Assembly (NCBI GenBank): GCA_902767395.1
Contig: CACXHI010000244.1
Span: 1-6,234 of the forward strand
Origin: Oscillospiraceae bacterium
GTDB lineage: Bacteria; Bacillota; Clostridia; Oscillospirales; Oscillospiraceae
Length of the DNA stretch: 6,234 bases
Direction of reading: 5' to 3'
A program made the position numbers and the translations under genes. This document shows positions 1 to 5,378 of this stretch, piece by piece. Positions within the stretch are counted from its first letter, which is position 1, and each line of letters opens with the position of its first letter. The notes under the pieces are model-generated. The model was not told where the DNA came from. It did not search any database and saw only the letters and a program-made list of their open reading frames with translations.

Positions 1-1245
1 AAGAAGCTCGATAACTTCGAGCGCAAGGAGGACGAGCTCCGCAAGCGCCAGCAGGCTGTCGCCGCCACGCAGGAGGAGGTCAACCTCGTCAAGAAGTCCC
101 AGATGGAGATGCTGGAGAAGATTTCCGGCTTCACGCAGGAGGAGGCCAAGGTCTACATCATCAAGAATGTGGAGGCTGAGGCGCGCCATGACGCCGCTGT
201 GAAGCTCAAGGACATCGAGGCCGAGCTCAAGGACAACGCCGACCAGCTCGCCCGCGAGATCATCTCCACCGCCATCCAGCGCTGCGCCGCCGACCACGCC
301 GCTGAGGCGACGGTCTCCGTCGTGGCCCTGCCCAACGATGAAATGAAGGGCCGCATCATCGGCCGCGAGGGCCGCAATATCCGCACCCTCGAAACCATCA
401 CCGGCGTCGATCTCATCATCGACGACACCCCCGAGGCCATTACGGTTTCCTCCTTCGATCCCGTCCGGCGTGAGATCGCCCGCGTCGCGTTGGAGAAGCT
501 GATTGCCGATGGCCGCATCCATCCCACCCGCATCGAGGATATGGTCGAAAAGGCCCGCCGCGAGGTGGAGGCCACGATCAAGCGCGAGGGCGAGCGCGCC
601 GTCTTCGAGACGGGCGTGACCGGCCTGCACCCGGAGCTCATCAAGCTGCTCGGCCGTCAGAAGTACCGCACCTCCTACGGGCAGAACGTGCTCAATCACT
701 CGATGGAGGTCGCCCACATCGCAGGGCTTTTGGCCTCGGAGCTGGGCGAGGACGTTCCCCTTGCCAAGCGTGCGGGGCTGCTGCATGACCTCGGCAAGAG
801 CGTCGATCACGAAATGGAGGGCAGCCACGTCCAGCTCGGCGTGGAGCTTGCCCGGAAGTACAAGGAATCGCCCGAGGTTCTGCACGCCATTGAGGCCCAC
901 CACGGCGACGTGGAGGCCAAGACCGTGATCGCCTGTCTGGTGCAGGCGGCGGACGCCATTTCCGCTGCCCGTCCCGGCGCGCGCCGCGAGAACGTGGAGA
1001 ACTATATCCGCCGCCTCGAGAAGTTGGAGGAGCTGACCGGCTCCTTCCCCGGCGTCGAGAAGGCCTATGCCATTCAGGCCGGCCGCGAGGTGCGCATCAT
1101 GGTCCGCCCCGAGGACGTGTCCGAGGACAATATGGTGCTTATGGCCCGCGATATCGCCAAGAAGATCGAGGCCGAGCTGGAATACCCCGGCCAGATCAAG
1201 ATCAACCTGATCCGCGAGACCAAGGCCGTGGATTACGCGAAATAA
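1..1245 (+). CDS. rny: Ribonuclease Y, 5'-truncated by the window edge
   Basis: RNase Y is a membrane-anchored endoribonuclease that starts bulk mRNA decay in Firmicutes. The reading frame is open from base 1, and 414 residues are visible before the TAA at 1243-1245. The family is usually about 510-520 residues, so roughly 100 residues are off the left edge, including the N-terminal membrane helix. Visible residues 1 to about 105 are charged and heptad-like (rich in K, E, R, Q), as expected for the family's coiled coil. A KH RNA-binding domain follows, with GRIIGREGRNIR at residues 117-128. The HD phosphohydrolase domain shows H233 (NHSMEVAH), the H262-D263 pair (LLHDLGK), H300-H301 (EAHHGD) and D318 (AADAIS), so the metal-binding set looks complete. 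The ATG at 103 is internal to the coiled coil and is not the start. An intrinsic terminator follows the stop directly. Identification is very secure. Confidence 0.97.
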   Translation, partial: KKLDNFERKEDELRKRQQAVAATQEEVNLVKKSQMEMLEKISGFTQEEAKVYIIKNVEAEARHDAAVKLKDIEAELKDNADQLAREIISTAIQRCAADHAAEATVSVVALPNDEMKGRIIGREGRNIRTLETITGVDLIIDDTPEAITVSSFDPVRREIARVALEKLIADGRIHPTRIEDMVEKARREVEATIKREGERAVFETGVTGLHPELIKLLGRQKYRTSYGQNVLNHSMEVAHIAGLLASELGEDVPLAKRAGLLHDLGKSVDHEMEGSHVQLGVELARKYKESPEVLHAIEAHHGDVEAKTVIACLVQAADAISAARPGARRENVENYIRRLEKLEELTGSFPGVEKAYAIQAGREVRIMVRPEDVSEDNMVLMARDIAKKIEAELEYPGQIKINLIRETKAVDYAK

Positions 1246-1251
1246 GCAGCA

Positions 1252-1286
1252 CAGCGCGGAGCATCGCTCCGCGCTGCTTCGTTTTT
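1252..1286 (+). terminator. Intrinsic terminator after rny
   Basis: An 11-bp GC-rich stem has its left arm at 1252-1262 (CAGCGCGGAGC) and a perfectly complementary right arm at 1266-1276, closed by a 3-nt ATC loop. It is followed by CTTCG and a five-T run at 1282-1286. It begins 7 nt after the rny stop and precedes a new promoter, so it most likely ends the rny transcript. The non-T bases between stem and T-run make it slightly less than ideal. Confidence 0.88.
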
Positions 1287-1308
1287 CCCCTTGATTCCCG
1301 GTTTTTTC

Positions 1309-1337
1309 TTGCATTGGACCGCAAGGCGTGGTATACT
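1309..1337 (+). promoter_or_regulatory. Sigma-A type promoter (extended -10) for hemZ
   Basis: The -10 element is TATACT at 1332-1337 (5 of 6 to TATAAT), preceded by TG at 1329-1330, giving the extended -10 form TGGTATACT. A weaker -35-like TTGCAT lies at 1309-1314 with an ideal 17-nt spacer. Transcription should start near 1343-1346, leaving a leader of about 37 nt before the hemZ ATG. Its position just after the rny terminator supports a separate transcription unit starting at hemZ. I see no operator-like palindrome beside it. Confidence 0.8.
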
Positions 1338-1371
1338 AATCAAAATCGACTATTTTCCATGCGATCTGACC

Positions 1372-1378
1372 AGAGGTG
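1372..1378 (+). promoter_or_regulatory. Ribosome binding site that fixes the hemZ start
   Basis: AGAGGTG at 1372-1378 closely matches the anti-Shine-Dalgarno complement and lies 3-5 nt before ATG 1382. An in-frame GTG at 1376, which would add two residues, lies inside this site and therefore cannot be served by it. This favours ATG 1382. Confidence 0.75.
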
Positions 1379-1381
1379 CTT

Positions 1382-2842
1382 ATGAAGCTCTATCTTTCCG
1401 GTCACACGGACCGTTATGCGCTGGAGCAGCTCCAGCTTTGTCTCTTTCCCGACGAGCCGATGGAGTTCTGCGAATCCCCCTTTCGGGGCGACGGAGCCGT
1501 GTCCAAGCTTTCCCGGGGCGGGAAGTATCTGACCGCCACGGCGAAGATCACCCGCAACGGGCGGACCACCCGCGCCGTGCAGCGGCTTGCGCTGGCGCAG
1601 GAGACCTACGCCCTGCGCCGTCGCATTTTGCAGCGGGCCTACTATCTTGCCGCCCTGCCCCAGCTTCCCGCCGCGCCGGCGTGGGGCGCGCTCTCGGGCG
1701 TCCGTCCCACCAAGCTCACCACCCGCCACCTGCTGGCGGGCGGCACGGCGGAGACGGCGGATCGGCTGCTGGAGCAGACCTTCTTTGTCACGCCGGAGCG
1801 CCGCAGGCTCTGCGTGCAGGCCAGCCTCGCCTCGGTGGAGGCCGTGCGGAAGCTCGAACCCACGGACGTTTCGGTGTATATCGGCATTCCGTTCTGCCCC
1901 ACCCGCTGCTCCTACTGCTCCTTCGTCAGTCAGACCGAGGGCAGCGCGGGCAAGCTGCTGAGGCCCTATCTGGAATGTCTGCTGCGGGAGATCGAGACGG
2001 TGGGCGCCGGGATGCGGCGCGCCGGGCTGACGCTGCGGACGCTCTACATCGGCGGCGGCACGCCCACGACCCTCTCCGCCGACCAGCTTCGGGTTTTGAT
2101 GGAGGCAATCAACCGGTATTTTGACCACAGTCGGCGGATAGAATATACGGTGGAGGGCGGACGGCCCGACACGCTGGACCCGGAAAAGCTCCGCCTGATC
2201 CGGGAGCTGGGGGCCGACCGCATGAGCATCAACCCCCAGACGATGAACGACGCCGTGCTGCGCGCCGTGGGGCGGCCCCACACTGCTGCCGACGTGGAAC
2301 GCGCCTATGCGCAGGCGGTGGAGGCGGGCTTCTCCAGCATCAATATGGATCTGATTGCGGGCCTGCCCGGCGACGATCCGGAGCACTTTGCCCGCTCGCT
2401 GGAGCGGGTGCTGGCCCTCGGCCCCTCCAACGTCACGGTACACACCCTCGCGCTCAAGAAGGGGGCCGACCTCTTCACCCACCGGGAGGCCCTGCCGCCG
2501 CAGAAGGCGGTGGAGGAAATGGTGGCCTATGCCAATTCCACCCTTGCCGCCCGCCGCTACGCGCCCTATTATCTCTACCGGCAGAAATATATGTCCGGCA
2601 GTCTGGAGAACGTGGGCTGGTGCCGGGATGGGGATCTCGGCCTGTATAACGTCTACATGATGGAGGAGCTGACCTCCATTCTGGCCCTCGGCGGGGCGGC
2701 GGTCAGTAAGCGCAACCTCCCGGACAACCGTCTCGAACGGCAGTGCAACCCCAAATACCCCAAGCAGTACGTCGAGCGGATCGACGAGGTGCTGGCGCAG
2801 AAGGCCGCGCTGCTGGACGATCTGACGGAGAGGAAGGAATAA
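1382..2842 (+). CDS. hemZ: HemZ-type radical SAM protein (coproporphyrinogen dehydrogenase family)
   Basis: The product is a 486-residue radical SAM enzyme of the HemN/HemZ group, named for oxygen-independent oxidative decarboxylation of coproporphyrinogen III. Residues 1 to about 160 form the long N-terminal extension typical of HemZ rather than HemN. The 4Fe-4S/SAM motif is CPTRCSYC with C172, C176 and C179. It is followed by YIGGGTPT (222-229), EGGRPDT (258-264), SINPQTM (282-288) and NMDLIAGLPG (321-330), all expected in the partial TIM barrel. The C-terminal region has the HemZ-like QKYMSGSLENVGW (401-413) and NPKYPKQYVERID (456-468) stretches. Length and motif order fit the family, with no sign of damage. 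It is the first gene after the 1309-1337 promoter, and its stop lies within a 7-nt repeat tract. Family membership is secure. The true substrate is uncertain, because HemZ homologues are common in Clostridia and no other heme gene is visible here. Confidence 0.93.
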   Translation: MKLYLSGHTDRYALEQLQLCLFPDEPMEFCESPFRGDGAVSKLSRGGKYLTATAKITRNGRTTRAVQRLALAQETYALRRRILQRAYYLAALPQLPAAPAWGALSGVRPTKLTTRHLLAGGTAETADRLLEQTFFVTPERRRLCVQASLASVEAVRKLEPTDVSVYIGIPFCPTRCSYCSFVSQTEGSAGKLLRPYLECLLREIETVGAGMRRAGLTLRTLYIGGGTPTTLSADQLRVLMEAINRYFDHSRRIEYTVEGGRPDTLDPEKLRLIRELGADRMSINPQTMNDAVLRAVGRPHTAADVERAYAQAVEAGFSSINMDLIAGLPGDDPEHFARSLERVLALGPSNVTVHTLALKKGADLFTHREALPPQKAVEEMVAYANSTLAARRYAPYYLYRQKYMSGSLENVGWCRDGDLGLYNVYMMEELTSILALGGAAVSKRNLPDNRLERQCNPKYPKQYVERIDEVLAQKAALLDDLTERKE

Positions 2843-2861
2843 GTAACAAGTAATGAGTAAC
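2841..2861 (+). repeat. Degenerate heptamer tandem repeat, set 1
   Basis: Three consecutive 7-nt units are AAGTAAC (2841-2847), AAGTAAT (2848-2854) and GAGTAAC (2855-2861). The tract overlaps the last two bases of the hemZ stop codon. It is AT-rich compared with the GC-rich genes on both sides. Repeats with a 7-nt period are known from intergenic DNA in some bacteria; membership in any described family would need a search. Confidence 0.75.
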
Positions 2862-2862
2862 A

Positions 2863-2880
2863 GGGGGCTTTGGGGGCTTT
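2863..2880 (+). repeat. Direct repeat of GGGGGCTTT (two copies)
   Basis: GGGGGCTTT occurs twice back to back at 2863-2871 and 2872-2880, between the two heptamer sets. It has no complementary arm nearby, so it does not form an obvious terminator stem despite its T-rich end. Confidence 0.6.
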
Positions 2881-2901
2881 TCTCTCGCGCCTGCCGATTT
2901 T

Positions 2902-2929
2902 GCATTCTTCATTCTGCATTCTCAATTCA
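2902..2929 (+). repeat. Degenerate heptamer tandem repeat, set 2
   Basis: Four consecutive 7-nt units are GCATTCT (2902-2908), TCATTCT (2909-2915), GCATTCT (2916-2922) and a weaker CAATTCA (2923-2929). The sequence is unrelated to set 1 but has the same period. It ends 5-6 nt before the kinase ribosome binding site, so changes in copy number would alter leader length without touching that site. Confidence 0.75.
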
Positions 2930-2934
2930 CATGG

Positions 2935-2941
2935 AAGGGAG
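2935..2941 (+). promoter_or_regulatory. Ribosome binding site that fixes the kinase start
   Basis: AAGGGAG at 2935-2941 lies 7 nt before ATG 2949. It supports that ATG over the upstream in-frame ATGs at 2853 and 2931, the second of which overlaps the start of this site. Confidence 0.75.
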
Positions 2942-2948
2942 TTCCTTT

Positions 2949-3872
2949 ATGCGTTTAGAGCTTGACGATATCAATCTGGCCCTGCGGGCGGACCCAAAGG
3001 GCTACGTCTCCCGGTGCGACGCGCTCTACAACAGCCGGGTGAACAAGGCGGCCGAGCTGATCGTGAACCGTCAGAACCGCAGCCGGGTGGCCCTGCTGGC
3101 AGGACCGTCCTCCTCCGGCAAGACCACCACCGCGACCCGCATCCGCAGGGCGCTGGAGGCGCGGGGCGTCTACGCCCACATGATCTCGCTGGACGACTAC
3201 TACCGCTTGAAGTCCGAGCCGGACTTTCCCCGAACGAAGGACGGAGAGCTGGATCTTGAGGCCCCCGAGGGGCTGGATACCGCCCTGCTGGGCCGCCATC
3301 TGGAGGCGCTGGATCGGGGCGAGGAAATTGTGGTTCCCTATTTTGACTTTAAGCTTCAGACGCAGGTGCCCGAGAAATCCCGCACCCTGCGGCTGAAGGA
3401 GAATGAGGTCGTCATCTTCGAGGGCATTCACGGGCTGAACCCCCTGCTGACCGGGACGAATCCCGAGGCAACGCGCCTGTTCGTGTCCACGGCCTCCTCG
3501 GTCTATGACGACGACGTGGAGGTGTTCGACCGCGTTTGGATGCGGCTGCTGCGCCGGATCGTGCGGGACTACTACTTCCGCGCCGCCAGCGCCGAGGAGA
3601 CGCTGGGCATGTGGCGGAACGTCCGCATTGGGGAAAAGAAGTACATCTCTCCCTACAAGAAGGACGCCCACTACGCCATCGACTCCTCGCTGGGCTATGA
3701 GGTCGCGGCCTTCCGCACGGTCGTCGAGCCGATGCTGGTTTCCCTGCGCGAGCACTCCCAGACCAGGCTGGTGCGCTTCGTCCTCGAGGGCTTGCAGGCC
3801 TTCGACCCCCTTGACCTCGCCTACGTCCCGGAAACCTCCCTGCTGAAGGAGGAGTTTTTGCCAAAGGCATAA
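2949..3872 (+). CDS. Stand-alone P-loop nucleoside (uridine) kinase-like protein
   Basis: The 307-residue product belongs to the uridine kinase/phosphoribulokinase-like P-loop family, which transfers phosphate from ATP to a nucleoside (uridine or cytidine in classic members) in cytosolic salvage. The Walker A loop is GPSSSGKTT (52-60, lysine K58). SLDDYY (80-85) supplies the acidic residues near the phosphate acceptor. FEGIHGLNP (157-165) and the basic RRIVRDYYFR (202-211) match the lid and substrate region. Sequence style follows the C-terminal kinase module of the large clostridial/Thermotoga nucleoside kinases of about 550 residues, which usually carry N-terminal TGS and threonyl-tRNA synthetase-like domains. 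Those domains are absent here, and only about 50 residues precede the P-loop. ATG 2949 is chosen for its ribosome binding site and because the sequence upstream of it is repeat-derived. mtaD follows after 30 nt, suggesting co-transcription. Nucleoside specificity cannot be read from the sequence. Confidence 0.88.
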   Translation: MRLELDDINLALRADPKGYVSRCDALYNSRVNKAAELIVNRQNRSRVALLAGPSSSGKTTTATRIRRALEARGVYAHMISLDDYYRLKSEPDFPRTKDGELDLEAPEGLDTALLGRHLEALDRGEEIVVPYFDFKLQTQVPEKSRTLRLKENEVVIFEGIHGLNPLLTGTNPEATRLFVSTASSVYDDDVEVFDRVWMRLLRRIVRDYYFRAASAEETLGMWRNVRIGEKKYISPYKKDAHYAIDSSLGYEVAAFRTVVEPMLVSLREHSQTRLVRFVLEGLQAFDPLDLAYVPETSLLKEEFLPKA

Positions 3873-3888
3873 TGCGGCCCCGCCGCAT
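3872..3888 (+). other. Small perfect hairpin between the kinase gene and mtaD
   Basis: ATGCGGC (3872-3878) is perfectly complementary to GCCGCAT (3882-3888), giving a 7-bp stem with a CCC loop. It starts on the last base of the kinase stop codon and ends 4 nt before the mtaD ribosome binding site (AAGGAG, 3893-3898). No T-run follows, so it is not an intrinsic terminator. It may affect mRNA processing or mtaD translation, but that is inference. Confidence 0.55.
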
Positions 3889-3902
3889 GGAAAAGGAGTT
3901 CT

Positions 3903-5219
3903 ATGGACACGCTATTCTCCAACGTCACCCTCGTCACGATGGACGAGGCGATGCACGTCTACTACGCCGCTTTTCTGGGCGTGACGGATGGGAAGATTTC
4001 CTATCTCTCCCGGACCGCGCCGGAGGAAAAGCCGAACCGGATCATCAACGGCGAGGGCATGGTCCTCATGCCCGGCCTGATTAACTGCCACACCCATCTG
4101 CCCATGAGCCTGCTGCGCGGCTACGGCGACGGACATGAGCTGCAGAGCTGGCTCCACGACTATATCTTCCCCCGCGAGGCCAAGCTGGACGACCGCGCCG
4201 TGAAGGCGGCGACCCTGCTCTCGATTGCCGAGTGTCTGCGCTTTGGCACGACCTCGGTTTCGGATATGTACGACCACACCGGCGCCATTGCCGAGGCCGT
4301 GGCGGAGAGCGGGATCAAGGCCAATCTCAGCCGGGGCACCATGCTCTGGTCGGAGGACTTCGACTTTGAAACCTACCCCGCCTGTAGGGAGATGCTCGCC
4401 CTGCGGGAGCGCTGGGACGGCTATGACAACGGGCGCATCCGCGCCGAGGTCTCGATCCACGCGGAGTACACCTCCAACTACCGCCTCTGGGACGCGCTGG
4501 GCGAATATGCCTGCAACGAGGGGCTGGGAATGCACGTCCACCTGTCCGAGACCAGAAAGGAGCACGAGGATTGCAAGGAGCGCTACGGTCTGACTCCCGC
4601 CCAGCTGCTGGACTGTCACCACGTCTTTGACGGGCGCACCGTCGCGGCGCACTGCGTCTGGCTGGAGCCGGAGGATATGGCCCTGCTGGCCAAGAGAAGG
4701 GTGACGGCGGTTCACAATCCCATCTCCAATCTGAAGCTGGCCTCGGGCAAGGCCGACGTGCTGGCCATGGTCAAGGCCGGCATGAACGTCGCCCTCGGCA
4801 CCGACGGGGCCTCGTCCAACAACAATCTCGACCTGTTCGAGGAGATCAAGGCGGCCTCTCTGCTGGCCAAGGACGTCCACGGCGACGCCACCGCCCTGCC
4901 GCCGCAGGCGGCGCTGATGATGGCGACGGTCTGCGGGGCCCGGGCGCAGGGCCGCGAGAAGGAATGCGGGATGCTCAAGCTGGGCATGGACGCCGATCTC
5001 ATCCTGCTCGACTTTACCGCGCCCCATCTCATGCCCTGCCATGACGTGCTCTCGCATCTGTGCTATGCCGTCCACGGCAGCGACGTGGTGATGACCATGG
5101 TGCGGGGCAAGATTCTCTATTCCGCCGGGAAATGGCACACCATCGACCTCAACGCTGTCGTCCGCGAGCTGGCGGAGCACGCCATGCCCACGGTCTTCCT
5201 CGACACCGAAGCGCAGTAG
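3903..5219 (+). CDS. mtaD: 5-methylthioadenosine/S-adenosylhomocysteine deaminase (amidohydrolase superfamily)
   Basis: The 438-residue cytosolic metal-dependent amidohydrolase is of the TrzA/ATZ/MtaD group. MtaD enzymes deaminate 5'-methylthioadenosine and S-adenosylhomocysteine (often adenosine too) to inosyl products, clearing by-products of SAM chemistry. MPGLINCHTH places metal ligands H63 and H65, HVHLSET gives H213 and the catalytic E216, AAHCVW gives H250, and LGTDGASSNNNLD gives metal ligand D301. H186 (SIHAEYT) lies 27 residues before H213, the same spacing as the substrate-contacting His in characterised MtaD. The N-terminal beta strands (MDTLFSNVTLVTMD) and the returning C-terminal strands (DADLILLD, MVRGKILYSAGKW) form the usual composite sandwich. 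Length is normal and no key residue is missing. AAGGAG at 3893-3898 serves ATG 3903. The 30-nt gap after the nucleoside kinase suggests one transcript. Other aminohydrolases such as guanine or triazine deaminases are close relatives, so exact substrate is less certain than family. Confidence 0.9.
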   Translation: MDTLFSNVTLVTMDEAMHVYYAAFLGVTDGKISYLSRTAPEEKPNRIINGEGMVLMPGLINCHTHLPMSLLRGYGDGHELQSWLHDYIFPREAKLDDRAVKAATLLSIAECLRFGTTSVSDMYDHTGAIAEAVAESGIKANLSRGTMLWSEDFDFETYPACREMLALRERWDGYDNGRIRAEVSIHAEYTSNYRLWDALGEYACNEGLGMHVHLSETRKEHEDCKERYGLTPAQLLDCHHVFDGRTVAAHCVWLEPEDMALLAKRRVTAVHNPISNLKLASGKADVLAMVKAGMNVALGTDGASSNNNLDLFEEIKAASLLAKDVHGDATALPPQAALMMATVCGARAQGREKECGMLKLGMDADLILLDFTAPHLMPCHDVLSHLCYAVHGSDVVMTMVRGKILYSAGKWHTIDLNAVVRELAEHAMPTVFLDTEAQ

Positions 5220-5276
5220 GGACGCCCCCCTCGCGTCCGCCGATGCGCACCCACGTTTCCCATGTGACGGAACGTC

Positions 5277-5315
5277 GGGGGACGGATTCCTCGCTGCGCT
5301 CAGAATGACAGGGGG
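5277..5315. repeat. Dispersed palindromic intergenic repeat, full copy
   Basis: GGGGGACGGATTC at 5277-5289 continues through CTCGCTGCGCTCAGAATGACA (to 5310) to a second GGGGG (5311-5315). The core contains the inverted pair ATTC (5286-5289) and GAAT (5303-5306). The form 'GGATTC..CGCT.CGCTCAGAATGACA' is a dispersed intergenic repeat I recognise from many unrelated bacterial genomes. Read on the minus strand it gives the tell-tale spurious peptide VILSAARNP. Its function is not established. Confidence 0.8.
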
Positions 5316-5352
5316 AACGGATTCTGCGCTGCGCGACACGCCCCCTCTCTTT
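5310..5352 (+). terminator. Possible weak terminator after mtaD
   Basis: AGGGGG (5310-5315) can pair with CCCCCT (5341-5346), enclosing a 25-nt loop made of the second repeat copy. The pyrimidine stretch that follows is mixed (CTCTTT) rather than a clean T-run. No better terminator is visible in the 159-nt gap between mtaD and the next gene, so this is only a candidate. Confidence 0.3.
5316..5340. repeat. Second, partial copy of the dispersed repeat
   Basis: ACGGATTC-TG-CGCTGCGC at 5317-5334 matches ACGGATTC-CT-CGCTGCGC at 5282-5299 in 16 of 18 positions, 35 bp downstream. It loses the CAGAATGACA half and ends in CGACACG, so it is a degenerate or truncated copy. Confidence 0.65.
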
Positions 5353-5362
5353 GAATGAACCG

Positions 5363-5369
5363 AAAGGAA
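5363..5369 (+). promoter_or_regulatory. Ribosome binding site supporting a TTG start
   Basis: AAAGGAA at 5363-5369 lies about 9-10 nt upstream of the in-frame TTG at 5379. The only nearby ATG, at 5369, directly abuts this site and is in the wrong frame. A TGA at 5370-5372 closes the correct frame upstream, so TTG 5379 is the only usual start codon before the conserved protein begins. Confidence 0.65.
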
Positions 5370-5378
5370 TGAACGCTC

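Larger units (their letters stand above)
5220..5378. other. Intergenic gap between mtaD and the flippase gene
   Basis: Apart from the two repeat copies, this gap holds a weak 6-bp hairpin just after the mtaD stop (GGACGC 5220-5225 with GCGTCC 5233-5238) and a short imperfect one at 5252-5266. No credible sigma-A promoter is visible, so I cannot say whether the downstream gene has its own promoter. Confidence 0.5.

Noticed and set aside
103..105. ATG at 103 as the rny start
   Set aside because: The frame is open to base 1 with coiled-coil sequence typical of RNase Y, so the true start is upstream of the window.
1376..1381. GTG at 1376 as the hemZ start
   Set aside because: It lies within the AGAGGTG ribosome binding site that properly serves ATG 1382.
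1291..2124. Plus-strand 277-codon frame overlapping the start of hemZ in another phase
   Set aside because: It starts between the terminator and promoter without a ribosome binding site, and its sequence is low-complexity R/A/G/P typical of a shifted reading of hemZ.
1340..2905. Minus-strand open frame of 521 codons opposite hemZ
   Set aside because: It is antisense to a complete, motif-bearing hemZ, covers the hemZ promoter and intergenic repeats, and has no recognisable domain. GC-rich codon bias explains it.
2900..2928. TTGCAT at 2900-2905 as the -35 element of a promoter for the kinase gene
   Set aside because: At 17-18 nt spacing the -10 positions read CAATTC or AATTCA, which are poor matches, and the TTGCAT is part of the heptamer repeat.
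2853..2948. Upstream in-frame ATG at 2853 giving the kinase 32 more residues
   Set aside because: The extension translates the intergenic repeats, has no homology-like character, and lacks a good ribosome binding site, whereas ATG 2949 has AAGGGAG at 7 nt.
5369..5371. ATG at 5369 as the start of the flippase gene
   Set aside because: It is in the wrong frame for the conserved protein and directly abuts the AAAGGAA site, leaving no spacing. Reading from it soon reaches a stop.
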